Shown in pieces: positions 23,222-30,797 of a stretch of 36,708 nucleotides of DNA (its first letter is position 1; every line of letters starts with the position of its first letter). A program made the translations under genes and the position numbers. The notes beneath the pieces are model-generated. The model ran no database searches. It was not told where the DNA came from and saw only the letters and a list, made by a program, of their open reading frames with translations. Location: positions 1 through 36,708 of the IMG/VR virus record IMGVR_UViG_3300044766_000037; one strand, given 5' to 3'. Origin of the DNA: a virus.

Positions 23222-23566
23222 CTATGACGGTATCAATTTAAAAGAATCAGAAATTTTTGTGATAGTAATAATTTCTGATCCATTTGGATTTTGAAATTTT
23301 ACTGACCCGCCTTGTCGATAAATATATAATGCTAAAGTCTTAGCTTTTTTACCGACATATTTTGCGGCGACTTCATAGTCATCAGTAGTTATTTCACGCC
23401 CGTCGTCCCAAGCTACTTTAAGGTGTGACCGTTTAATTTTCCAACTATCTTCAGATTCTGCTAAAGGTGCCGTTGGTTGGTTTAATGCGCTAATTTTTTC
23501 AATAGCTTGTTGGCGTTGTTTTTTTGGTAAAGCTTTTAAAATTTGACTTAATGCTAAGTTGTCCAT
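23222..23566 (-). CDS. Putative early DNA-binding protein (114 aa), first early gene
   Basis: AAAAGGAGATAAT precedes the ATG. After a helical N-terminus (LSQILKALPKKQRQQAIEKI) the last ~70 residues (HLKVAWDDGREITTDDY, AAKYVGKKAKTLALYIYR, VKFQNP) are paralogous to the next gene. The pair probably arose by tandem duplication. As the first gene transcribed leftward from the divergent control region, it is a candidate early regulator or nucleic-acid-binding protein. No named family is recognised. Confidence 0.55.
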   Translation of the reverse strand: MDNLALSQILKALPKKQRQQAIEKISALNQPTAPLAESEDSWKIKRSHLKVAWDDGREITTDDYEVAAKYVGKKAKTLALYIYRQGGSVKFQNPNGSEIITITKISDSFKLIPS

Positions 23567-23582
23567 ATTATCTCCTTTTAAG

Positions 23583-23610
23583 TTTACGAAATTATCAATA
23601 TTTATAGAAT
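23583..23610 (+). promoter_or_regulatory. Candidate rightward promoter, TTTACG-16-TAGAAT
   Basis: -35-like TTTACG (23583-23588) and -10 TAGAAT (23605-23610) are 16 bases apart on the plus strand. The -10 box is identical to the two strong minus-strand promoters. It could drive the terminase-to-tail operon with a ~360-base leader containing the inverted repeats. The AT-rich context makes chance matches more likely, so confidence is low. Confidence 0.35.
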
Positions 23611-23665
23611 ACTACAAATTTAGATTCTTGTACACCGCGTTGCCCCATCATTTTACTGACGCTGG

Positions 23666-23835
23666 AAAAATACAGATACAGAAAAAAGGACCAAGGTTCT
23701 CTAGATATACCTGCTTATTGAAATAAATAATAATAATATTGTTCCTTAGTATCCTATCTATATATTATTATTTATTTTGATAAGCAAAAGCAGCCAGCTA
23801 ATATAGACGGCCCTTTTACTGTACTCTGTATTTTT
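23666..23835. repeat. Nested long inverted repeats in the divergent region
   Basis: The outer arms AAAAATACAGATACAG (23666-23681) and CTGTACTCTGTATTTTT (23819-23835) are complementary apart from one inserted base. The inner arms 23713-23735 and 23763-23785 pair at 21 of 23 positions around a 27-base AT-rich loop. The stretch between the arms is only partly complementary. Such structure fits an origin, a regulatory RNA or a terminator between divergent promoters. No iteron array is visible. Confidence 0.7.
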
Positions 23836-23972
23836 TAAAATGACATCAAAATGCTATGTACTTTGCGCTTTGCTTATGCTAGGTCATTGTTCCCACCCAT
23901 AATAATGATTTTAAAATGATGTATACACGTTCTATGGTGTAGATCTATAGTTCGTGGCATAAGGAGATTGTA

Positions 23973-24527
23973 ATGGCAGCAAGGACCGGCAAGCACGCGG
24001 GCGGAAGACGGACAAAAGGTGGTGAAAAAACAAGCCCGACTTTTGTACTGCTTCGCGTCAGCAAAGTTGCGGAGATGTACCTTACTGGTATGTCAATGAT
24101 AGCAATTGGGCGTGAGCTAAAAGTCAGCGCTGTGACAGTATACCGTGATCTTCAAACTGCTCACGAACAATGGCGCACTAAAGCTAGTGAGAATATTGAA
24201 AAGCTCAAGCAGAACGAACTCAGTCATGTCGATTGGGTAGAGATGGAGGCGACTAAGGCGTGGTATCGCTCAGTTGGGCTGCATAAAAAGACCATCTCTA
24301 AAGAGGGAACGTCGCCCGGCGACAATGGAGGCGCATATGAGGAAACTGTCGAGCATGCCGAAGAGCTTGCCGGCGATCCGCGGTTTCTTGACGTCATTAA
24401 TAAGAGCATCGACCAGCGTTGTAAGATCATGGGGCTTATCGCCCCGATTAAGTCTACGGTATCTAACCCTGACGGCAGTCCGCTTCTGACTGGGATAAAG
24501 GTGGTTGAAGTTGGCCGCACAGCTTAA
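23973..24527 (+). CDS. terS: Terminase small subunit
   Basis: The 184-residue protein has a helix-turn-helix (VAEMYLTGMSMIAIGRELKV, ~32-51, then SAVTVYRDLQ) and a helical oligomerisation region, followed by a linker and a C-terminal tail. Small subunits recognise packaging DNA and load the large subunit. AAGGAGA lies six bases before the ATG. The gene overlaps TerL by about 20 bases. HTH, size and position immediately before TerL make the assignment firm, although small subunits diverge strongly. Confidence 0.85.
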   Translation: MAARTGKHAGGRRTKGGEKTSPTFVLLRVSKVAEMYLTGMSMIAIGRELKVSAVTVYRDLQTAHEQWRTKASENIEKLKQNELSHVDWVEMEATKAWYRSVGLHKKTISKEGTSPGDNGGAYEETVEHAEELAGDPRFLDVINKSIDQRCKIMGLIAPIKSTVSNPDGSPLLTGIKVVEVGRTA

Positions 24528-25800
24528 GGACCAAATTAAGGAAGTCTGGGCTAAATATGAGCGGCATCATTTAGTGTCGTTTTTGGGCGAGCCGCATCCT
24601 TATAAGGTGCTATACGGCGGCCGTGACGGCATTAAGTCGTGGTCGATCGCTAGGCAGCTGTTGGTCGACGCCGCTTCTCGGCCCCTCAGGACGCTCTGCT
24701 GCCGAGAAACTATGATGTCGTTGGACGAGTCGGTGAAGCAGCTTTTATCCGACCAAATTTATCTTCTTAAGCTCGGCGCTCATTTCCAAGTCCTTCAAAA
24801 TGAAATACGCGGTATCAACGGTTCACTGTTCTCTTTTGCCGGCCTTCGGACCGACGCGCGAAAGATCAAGTCATTCGAAGGCTACGATCGCGCGTGGGTA
24901 GAAGAAGCGAACAACGTATCGAAGCATAGTTGGCAGATCTTGCTTCCGACTATCCGCAAAGAGGGCTCAGAGATTTGGGTAAGCTTTAATCCAGAGCTCG
25001 AGGGCGATTATACCTATCAATATTGGATTTTGAACCCGCCGCCTGATACGGTCGTTAAAAAGACTAGTTATCATGACAACATCTGGTTGACTCCGAAGTC
25101 TCGCAAAGAAATTGAGTTCATGAAGGAGACCAACCATGACGACTATTTGAATATCTATGAAGGCGAATGCGTGCAGACAATTAAGGGCGCGGTGTTCGCT
25201 AAAGAGATGAACCAGGTTGACCTGAGCCATCGCATCAAGCATGTGCCTTATGTGAATTCAGTGCCGCTTGACACTTATTGGGACCTCGGCGATCGGTATA
25301 CCAGCATTTGGTTTACGCAGTCAGTCGGGTATGAGACGCGTTTGATCGATTTTCTTGATTCTGAGGGCGCGGGGCTTCATCATATTATAAAAGAGCTGCA
25401 GCGGCGCGAATATGTTTACAGCAGGATGTGGCTCCCATGGGACGCCCGTATGCCGCAGTTAAGTACTGGCCGTACTATCGAAGAGCAACTGCGCAGTGCT
25501 GGATTTAAGGTCAACGTTATCCCCCAAGTGTCGTTTAAAGCCCGGTTAAATATGTGCCGGTTGCTTTTTCCTCAACTTGTGTTTGACGGAGACCATTGCC
25601 TTGACGGTATTCAAGCATTGCGTCATTATAAATGGCCTAAAGATGGCGTTGACGGTCAGGTGAAGAATAAGCCGTTGCACGATATCAACAGCCATCCTGC
25701 CGACGCGCTTATGTACATGGCTGTGGTGCTAAAAACTCCGATCAGTGATATGTCTCAACCAAAGAAGCAAAAGCCTCAGGTAATAAGCCCATGGGTATAA
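24505..25800 (+). CDS. terL: Terminase large subunit (PBSX/XtmB-like)
   Basis: The 431-residue packaging motor has an N-terminal ATPase and a C-terminal nuclease. The P-loop is atypical, GGRDGIKS (38-45), with Ile where the classical Gly precedes Lys, as in some phage terminases. Walker B is AWVEEAN (130-136). Nuclease acidic residues are in WDLGD (Asp260, Asp263), PWD (Asp313) and HPAD (Asp400). There is no ATG at the start. TTG at 24505 or TTG at 24511 follows AAAGGTGG, and the second has the better spacing. It cuts and pumps DNA through the portal. Confidence 0.9.
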   Translation: MKLAAQLKDQIKEVWAKYERHHLVSFLGEPHPYKVLYGGRDGIKSWSIARQLLVDAASRPLRTLCCRETMMSLDESVKQLLSDQIYLLKLGAHFQVLQNEIRGINGSLFSFAGLRTDARKIKSFEGYDRAWVEEANNVSKHSWQILLPTIRKEGSEIWVSFNPELEGDYTYQYWILNPPPDTVVKKTSYHDNIWLTPKSRKEIEFMKETNHDDYLNIYEGECVQTIKGAVFAKEMNQVDLSHRIKHVPYVNSVPLDTYWDLGDRYTSIWFTQSVGYETRLIDFLDSEGAGLHHIIKELQRREYVYSRMWLPWDARMPQLSTGRTIEEQLRSAGFKVNVIPQVSFKARLNMCRLLFPQLVFDGDHCLDGIQALRHYKWPKDGVDGQVKNKPLHDINSHPADALMYMAVVLKTPISDMSQPKKQKPQVISPWV

Positions 25801-25874
25801 TTATTGCCGGGTTTAATTTAATGGTGACAATTTTGTTTTGCATCTATTTAATAAGGATGGACAAAAATGGCTAA
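25791..25874 (+). CDS. Possible 27-residue transmembrane microprotein
   Basis: A short frame starts inside the last codons of TerL and ends inside the first codons of the next gene, giving full overlap at both sides. The product reads MGIIIAGFNLMVTILFCIYL followed by a short basic tail, i.e. a single membrane helix. CAGG lies about ten bases upstream as a modest SD. Tight overlap suggests translation, but a frame this short may arise by chance. Confidence 0.4.
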   Translation: MGIIIAGFNLMVTILFCIYLIRMDKNG

Positions 25875-26133
25875 AAAAGAAATTGAAGATATTCGAATAA
25901 CACCGGCTGAGAATGGTGGTATGACAGTGCATTGTTGCTATAAACGGCAAGTAAAGAAATCTTCCAAAGAAGCGATGGGCATTGGATATGATTCACCGAC
26001 TTCAGACGATTACGTGTTTGGCGCGTCTGAAGGGGCCAAGGCCGCGGCGTTTATCCTTAAAGCGATCGGCATCAAGGGCGCGGCGGAAGAGGCTGGCGAG
26101 AAGGAGCACGACGGAGATGAAGACGAAGATTAG
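25867..26133 (+). CDS. Small acidic-tailed phage protein (88 aa), unknown
   Basis: AAGGAT lies eight bases before the ATG. The first half is beta-like (IRITPAENGGMTVHCCYKR). The centre carries DSPTSDDYVFGASEGAKAAAFILKAIG, and the C-terminus is Glu/Asp-rich (GEKEHDGDEDED). Comparable short proteins are frequent between terminase and portal genes. Function is unknown. The 3' end overlaps the next gene by 17 bases. Confidence 0.6.
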   Translation: MAKKEIEDIRITPAENGGMTVHCCYKRQVKKSSKEAMGIGYDSPTSDDYVFGASEGAKAAAFILKAIGIKGAAEEAGEKEHDGDEDED

Positions 26134-26290
26134 CAAGACCGCGGCCGAGCGGATTATGGCGAAGGTCAGCATGCCAAAGTCAGAGTTTATCAACGAGCAT
26201 AAGAAGCTAGTCAAGGTGCTGAGGCGTGGGTCATTAAAGGCGCGCCGGCAAGAGGCGACAGACCAAGCGAAAGAGCTGGAGGAGTATTAG
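26117..26290 (+). CDS. Small basic helical protein (57 aa), unknown
   Basis: I place the start at the ATG at 26117, with GGAG ten bases upstream. The product is a Lys/Arg/Glu-rich helix (KTAAERIMAKVSMPKSEF, then KKLVKVLRRGSLKARRQEA) with no hydrophobic segment. It overlaps the preceding gene's 3' end and is two bases before the next ATG. A packaging accessory role is possible from position only. Confidence 0.55.
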   Translation: MKTKISKTAAERIMAKVSMPKSEFINEHKKLVKVLRRGSLKARRQEATDQAKELEEY

Positions 26291-26292
26291 TT

Positions 26293-26604
26293 ATGGCGAT
26301 TTTATCTGTACGGGACGCTGGAAATATCATGCGCAGAGCTAACACCAACATGGCAATCCGTCCGATTACGAGCCCCTCGCCTCGGATGTTGCCAAATGCC
26401 GGTGGCTTCGATCCCGAAGAATTGAAGAGAAAGGCGGCCGGTATCTTCAGTGCTCCTCAGCCGCCTATTCAAATGCCCCAGACGGCTTATCAGCAGCCGA
26501 TGGGGTTGACAAACGGCTATCGTCCCGGATCGGCTGGTGTGTTGCAGCCTCCTGGCGTTACAATGCCGCTGGGTTTGCTTTACCCAAAACTACGTTGGAG
26601 ATAA
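26293..26604 (+). CDS. Pro-rich small protein (103 aa), unknown
   Basis: GGAG lies nine bases before the ATG. After a short basic N-terminus (ILSVRDAGNIMRRANTNM) the protein is Pro/Gln/Gly-rich and probably disordered (APQPPIQMPQTAYQQPMG). It sits in the small-gene run between terminase and portal. There is no recognisable domain. Confidence 0.5.
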   Translation: MAILSVRDAGNIMRRANTNMAIRPITSPSPRMLPNAGGFDPEELKRKAAGIFSAPQPPIQMPQTAYQQPMGLTNGYRPGSAGVLQPPGVTMPLGLLYPKLRWR

Positions 26605-26606
26605 CG

Positions 26607-27134
26607 ATGCAAGACCGCTCTGAGAAAAGACGAATCAATCGAATGCTTTCAAACCACGGTTTGCCGACGCTCGACGCACCTAACGGTTTGATGGAGGCTA
26701 TGGGGCGGCGGATCGTCGACCATGGACATTTTCGGTCGTTGCTTAGCCGGTGCGACCCTCGTGAGCGCTATACGATGTACGAGGCGCTTAAGCCGCATCT
26801 GAAATTCACGCCGAAGCCGTTAGACGTCTATGTCGGCGAGGCTGGTTACATCGCGGACAAGAAGCAGCTGCCGACGATGCGGGAAGACGGCACGTTGGCG
26901 CCATACCAGCCGATGGAGTTCCGGTATTTCTGGTCGACGGTCGTTAAGCTAGACAGGATATCAAAAGAAAATTTCGACCAAGCGATGCGGTATCTGATGC
27001 GTGACATTCCTGAAGATAAGTTGGACGAGGTTATTTATAAGGTCCATATCATGCGAAAGACAGATACCGGCGAAGATTACTTGCGAGTCGCCGCCGGTCT
27101 TTATGTTAACGGCGAGGTGCAGAGGATTCAATAA
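26607..27134 (+). CDS. Unknown protein upstream of portal (175 aa)
   Basis: GGAGATAACG precedes the ATG at 26607; a TTG twelve bases upstream would overlap the previous gene. The protein starts with a basic helix (RSEKRRINRMLSNHG). Its middle is rich in aromatic and Pro residues (RERYTMYEALKPHLKFTPKP, ~50-69). Its C-terminal half is helical (FDQAMRYLMRDIPEDKLDEV). No signal or membrane region is present. Its stop overlaps the next microprotein ATG. A head-assembly accessory is plausible, unproven. Confidence 0.55.
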   Translation: MQDRSEKRRINRMLSNHGLPTLDAPNGLMEAMGRRIVDHGHFRSLLSRCDPRERYTMYEALKPHLKFTPKPLDVYVGEAGYIADKKQLPTMREDGTLAPYQPMEFRYFWSTVVKLDRISKENFDQAMRYLMRDIPEDKLDEVIYKVHIMRKTDTGEDYLRVAAGLYVNGEVQRIQ

Positions 27135-27241
27135 TGTTATCTTTTTTGCCGGCATGGATGTTGTGGGTTGCTTTGGGCGTCGGCATATTATTGGTCCTTT
27201 ACATAGCAGCGGTAATTATTTTCATGTTTAAAAGGAAATAA
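27134..27241 (+). CDS. 35-residue transmembrane microprotein
   Basis: The ATG overlaps the previous stop (TAATG), and the frame stops two bases before the next ATG. The product is nearly all membrane helix (LWVALGVGILLVLYIAAVII), with a FKRK basic end giving a positive-inside orientation. The exact packing between neighbours supports real translation. Function is unknown. Confidence 0.5.
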   Translation: MLSFLPAWMLWVALGVGILLVLYIAAVIIFMFKRK

Positions 27242-27243
27242 TA

Positions 27244-27393
27244 ATGCCTTGGACACGGCGTCAAGTTAAAAAGCTTTTGAGCTCGGGATCGCCGCTTACC
27301 CCTGAGCAGCAAACGAAGATGAAGGCGGAACTTCATGAAAATCCTAAGCTTGGGCATGCGCGCAAAGGCTCAAAAGAAATGAAGAGGTCATAG
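27244..27393 (+). CDS. Small basic protein before portal (49 aa)
   Basis: The product reads MPWTRRQVKKLLSSGSPLTP and then KAELHENPKLGHARKGSKEMKR. I recognise this as a frequent short conserved protein encoded next to portal or head genes in phages, without known function. Its stop overlaps the portal GTG by one base, and it follows the membrane microprotein by two bases. Confidence 0.65.
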   Translation: MPWTRRQVKKLLSSGSPLTPEQQTKMKAELHENPKLGHARKGSKEMKRS

Positions 27394-29516
27394 TGGAAGA
27401 CGATCTTAAGGACGTACGAGACGAATTTGCGTATTTAGATGATAAATGGAAAAAGCCTCGCGAAGAGCGCAAAACAGATCTTCGTTACCTCATGGGAGAC
27501 CCCTGGGACCCAAAGGACCGTAAAGCTCGCACTGACGCCGGCCGCCCTTGCCTCAACCACGACGAGCTTAGACAATATGTTAACCAAGCCATCAACTCAA
27601 TGCGCCAAAATAAGCGCGGCATTAAGGTCGACCCAGACGGTAAAAACAGCGACGAGAAGTCGGCTGAGTTGCGACAGGACTTGATCAGAACTATTGAGTA
27701 CAAATGCGGTGCGCCGTACATCTATATATCAAGCGGCTTCGAACAAGCTATTCGTGGCGGCTACGGATTTTTCAGGATTGGGCGGCGCTACGTCGGCAAA
27801 ACGTTCGACCAGGAAATTACGATCAAACCGTTTATGAATCCCGATTCGGTGCTGTTTGATTGGGATTGTAAAGAAGTTGATTGGAGCGATGCGCGCCGCT
27901 GCTTTGTCTTGGACTGGATGCTCAAAGACGACTTTAAGAAGAAATACCCCAAAGCCGAGGCCAAAAGTTTCAGCGCCGAGTACCGGGAGCGGGCTAGCGA
28001 CTGGGTTCACGAGGACAAGATCCTCGTAGCAGAATATTGGAAGGTGGAATGTAAGACGTCGAAGCTTTACATGCTCGAGGGCGGTCAAGTGGTCGATAAA
28101 GTCAACCCTGGGGAATTTGTTAAGAAAGATGAAAGCGGAAAACCTATTACGCGTGACTACGAAGAGAAAACCGTAGTGCAACGGATTACGAACGGCATTG
28201 AATATCTGAAAGAAATTCCGCAGCCTGGCGAGATAATCCCGATCATTCCAGTGATCGGAGAAGAAATTTGGGTTGATGAAGGCATGGGAGCTGAGCGAGT
28301 GTTACTTTCGCTTCCACGGTTGGCGCGTGACCCTCAAATGTCGCTAGCGTATCTGATCTCCCAAATGGCGGAAGAGGCTAAGTTAACGCCGAAGTCGCCG
28401 TTCATGGGGTATAAAGGTCAATTCGAGTCTGACCATGAGGCGTGGGAAAAGCTGACCTCGGACCCGCGGGCGTACATCCAAGTCGACCCAGTGGTCGACG
28501 GCGCCACTGGTCAGGTGCTGCCACTCCCTAATCGCCTTCAGTTTACGCCGAACTTTCAGCAATACATTATCGCTCAAGACAGCTGCCGACGGGCGGTGCA
28601 GGCCGCCATGGGAATTAGTCCGTTACCTACTGCGGCGCAACGGCAAAACGAGAAATCCGGAATCGCGCTTCAACGAATCCAAGAATCACAAGCGGTTGGG
28701 TCGTTTCATTTCAGCGATCGCTTCGATATGTTCCTTTGCTTGGCCGGCAAGGTAATGAATTCATGGATCGATGTCGTCTATGATACTGAGCAAGAGCTTA
28801 CGTTGCGGAAAGCCGACGAGACGACGTATAAGGCGAGGCTTAACACCGAGACGCCTTATATCGATGAGAAAAACCAAGAGCGCCATTATAAGATCGAAGA
28901 AAGTGAGCACCATATTACAATTAGCACCGGCCCAAGCAATCAAAGCCAGCGCGAAGAGGTGACGGACTTCTTAGATTTGATGGTCTCTAACATGGAGACA
29001 CTGCCCGTCGAGCCTCAGCAAAAAGCTAAGATCATGGGGTTGATGATTCGCATGAAAGGCATGGGGCCGCGTGGCGACGAAATGGCCGACATCGTCGATC
29101 CAAAGCCGAAAGAAGGCGAGCAGCAGATTCCTCCTGAAATTCAGCAGCAACTGCAGGAGATGATGCAGAAAATGGAAGCGTTGAATGAATACGCGCAGCA
29201 AAAAGAAGTGGAAATTGAAGAGCTGAACCGTAAGCTTCAGGGACAGGTGATCAACAACCAATATAAGATGGAAATTGAGAAATTAAAGTCTGAAGCTGAG
29301 ATAGCAAAAGCAGAAATTACGACTAAAGCGCAGAGCATGGAAGAGCGCTTGAAGTTTGTTGAGGATATGTTTCAACAGATTCATAGCCAGAACCATGAAG
29401 CGTCTTTGCAAACGGCTCAGCAGGAGCATGAAAGAACTTTGGCCGAAAGTCAACAAACGGCCGCCCAAGCTTCGGGCGCAGTGCCTGAAGGTCAACCAGC
29501 CCAGGAGGGCTTGTAA
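27393..29516 (+). CDS. Portal protein (P22-like)
   Basis: The 707-residue protein has the P22-type portal hallmarks: RKTDLRYLMGDPWDPKDRKA and GRPCLNHDELRQYVNQ (residues ~26-66), FEQAIRGGYGFFRIGRRYVG (~114-133), and PDSVLFDW. The C-terminal ~150 residues are a Gln/Glu/Lys coiled coil (~555-695), the barrel/crown-like extension. It forms the dodecameric ring through which DNA is packaged and ejected. Translation starts at GTG overlapping the previous stop, with GAAGAGG upstream. It is followed by a small gene and the scaffold. Confidence 0.9.
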   Translation: MEDDLKDVRDEFAYLDDKWKKPREERKTDLRYLMGDPWDPKDRKARTDAGRPCLNHDELRQYVNQAINSMRQNKRGIKVDPDGKNSDEKSAELRQDLIRTIEYKCGAPYIYISSGFEQAIRGGYGFFRIGRRYVGKTFDQEITIKPFMNPDSVLFDWDCKEVDWSDARRCFVLDWMLKDDFKKKYPKAEAKSFSAEYRERASDWVHEDKILVAEYWKVECKTSKLYMLEGGQVVDKVNPGEFVKKDESGKPITRDYEEKTVVQRITNGIEYLKEIPQPGEIIPIIPVIGEEIWVDEGMGAERVLLSLPRLARDPQMSLAYLISQMAEEAKLTPKSPFMGYKGQFESDHEAWEKLTSDPRAYIQVDPVVDGATGQVLPLPNRLQFTPNFQQYIIAQDSCRRAVQAAMGISPLPTAAQRQNEKSGIALQRIQESQAVGSFHFSDRFDMFLCLAGKVMNSWIDVVYDTEQELTLRKADETTYKARLNTETPYIDEKNQERHYKIEESEHHITISTGPSNQSQREEVTDFLDLMVSNMETLPVEPQQKAKIMGLMIRMKGMGPRGDEMADIVDPKPKEGEQQIPPEIQQQLQEMMQKMEALNEYAQQKEVEIEELNRKLQGQVINNQYKMEIEKLKSEAEIAKAEITTKAQSMEERLKFVEDMFQQIHSQNHEASLQTAQQEHERTLAESQQTAAQASGAVPEGQPAQEGL

Positions 29517-29517
29517 T

Positions 29518-29733
29518 ATGTCTGCAATCACGCAATTAGCAAAAGATAAAGTGATCCGTGAGCTGGACTACCTTAAAGGCAAGCTCGAGGCTTACGGGTT
29601 GGACCCCAAATGGGACGCAGCAGCTGTCGGCAAGAACCAAGGCAACGCAGCGCTTTCATATGGCATCGAAAAAACCGCGATTCAAGCGGCGGTCACCGAC
29701 ATTGATTCGACGATCGCAACTTGGGTCACTTAA
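29518..29733 (+). CDS. Small protein between portal and scaffold (71 aa)
   Basis: AGGAGGG lies eight bases before the ATG at 29518. Residues 1-25 are a charged helix (LAKDKVIRELDYLKGKLEAYG). GLDPKWDAAAVGKNQGNAAL follows, then an Ala/Thr-rich helix. A longer in-frame reading from 29356 lies inside the portal gene and has no SD. A head-assembly accessory role is suggested only by position. Confidence 0.6.
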   Translation: MSAITQLAKDKVIRELDYLKGKLEAYGLDPKWDAAAVGKNQGNAALSYGIEKTAIQAAVTDIDSTIATWVT

Positions 29734-29747
29734 CCTTAGGAGTTTGA

Positions 29748-30794
29748 ATGCGCGACGAAAATGTTGTTGTGAATCAACCGGCCGATGCAGCACCGTCGCA
29801 GGCCGTGGAAGTTCCAAAGAATTCTGAAGATTACGCCAAATGGCGCTTGACTGGCGCGTTGCCGGAAAAGCCCCAAAAGGCACCCGCGGACGGAGACGCG
29901 AAACCCTCCGATTCCGACGCAGCCGGTAAGGCTGACGAAAAAGGCGCCCCCGCCTCGGAAGCGGGAAAAGAAACTAAGGGCAAAGAGCAACAACCGCGAA
30001 GCACAGCGGCTACTAGGCTCAACGAAATTCTCGCTGACCTGAAGACCGCTGGGTTATCGCCGGCAGAACTCAAGACATTCAAGCGTGAGCACCAAAAGCC
30101 GCTTCCAGTGATAGCAGCACCGGAAAAACCCGTAGAACCAGTGGAACGGCCGAAACGGCCTAAGTACGAAGATTTTGAGGGCGACAACGAGGCTTACGAA
30201 GCAGCCATGGACAAGCATGAAGAATCGCTTGCCGAATGGAAAGCTGAGCAGGCGATCGAACGTTTCAAAAAGAACGAGTCCGATAAGGCGACACGCAATG
30301 AATTGACTTCTAAACTTGCTGAGGCAAAAACTCGGTACGGCGAAGAGGCTCAGTCAGTCATCACGACCACGGTGGGACAAATTGTTGGCGATGCTAAGAT
30401 TTCGATGGAAATCAAACGCATCATCAACGAGTCGCCTGTGTTGGTTGATTTGATGTTTGTTATGGGCCAAAAAGCTGAAGACTTGGCTGATTTTATCAAC
30501 ACGGCACAGGTTGATCCGGGGGCTGCGATTCGTAAGGTCATTCTTCTTGAACGTCTTGTGATGGAAGAGTTGACCAAAAAGAAACCAGCTAAGGCCGATG
30601 GCGATGAAGAAGAGCTTGAGGTCGTTGCAACAACCCTGAAAAAACTCACTAAAGCTCCGCCGCCGCCTGAGGAACTTGGAGGCCATAAAGGTGGCCTTCC
30701 CGACGAGGTGGCAGAAGCTGGCAAGGACGGAGATTTTGCGCGATTTCGAAGGACCGCGAATTCTCGGGACCTTGCGCGTGCGAAAGGACTGTAG
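29748..30794 (+). CDS. Scaffolding protein
   Basis: The 348-residue protein is highly charged. It has an Ala/Pro/Lys-rich disordered N-terminal third (~20-85), a long helical centre (~140-260; EAYEAAMDKHEESLAEWKAE, LTSKLAEAKTRYGEEA), and a basic C-terminal helix (RFRRTANSRDLARAKG) that fits a coat-binding helix-turn-helix. Scaffolds shape the procapsid and leave before DNA packaging. The position between portal and major coat is the P22 order. AGGAG precedes the ATG. Confidence 0.85.
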   Translation: MRDENVVVNQPADAAPSQAVEVPKNSEDYAKWRLTGALPEKPQKAPADGDAKPSDSDAAGKADEKGAPASEAGKETKGKEQQPRSTAATRLNEILADLKTAGLSPAELKTFKREHQKPLPVIAAPEKPVEPVERPKRPKYEDFEGDNEAYEAAMDKHEESLAEWKAEQAIERFKKNESDKATRNELTSKLAEAKTRYGEEAQSVITTTVGQIVGDAKISMEIKRIINESPVLVDLMFVMGQKAEDLADFINTAQVDPGAAIRKVILLERLVMEELTKKKPAKADGDEEELEVVATTLKKLTKAPPPPEELGGHKGGLPDEVAEAGKDGDFARFRRTANSRDLARAKGL

Positions 30795-30797
30795 CAA

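Larger units (their letters stand above)
23567..23972. other. Divergent intergenic control region (406 bp)
   Basis: No convincing gene lies here. The region is AT-rich, separates the leftward early operon from the rightward late operon, and contains two nested inverted repeats (23666-23835), a candidate rightward promoter (23583-23610) and short palindromic bits near 23921-23950. It is the natural place for early/late promoters and possibly the replication origin. Confidence 0.7.

Noticed and set aside
23567-23972. Attachment site for integration
   Set aside because: No integrase, excisionase or repressor is present, so the inverted repeats are better read as regulatory or origin structure.
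29356-29733. Long in-frame version of the 71-residue gene starting inside the portal gene
   Set aside because: The first part is a shadow of the portal coding region. The strong SD and ATG at 29518 define the real start.
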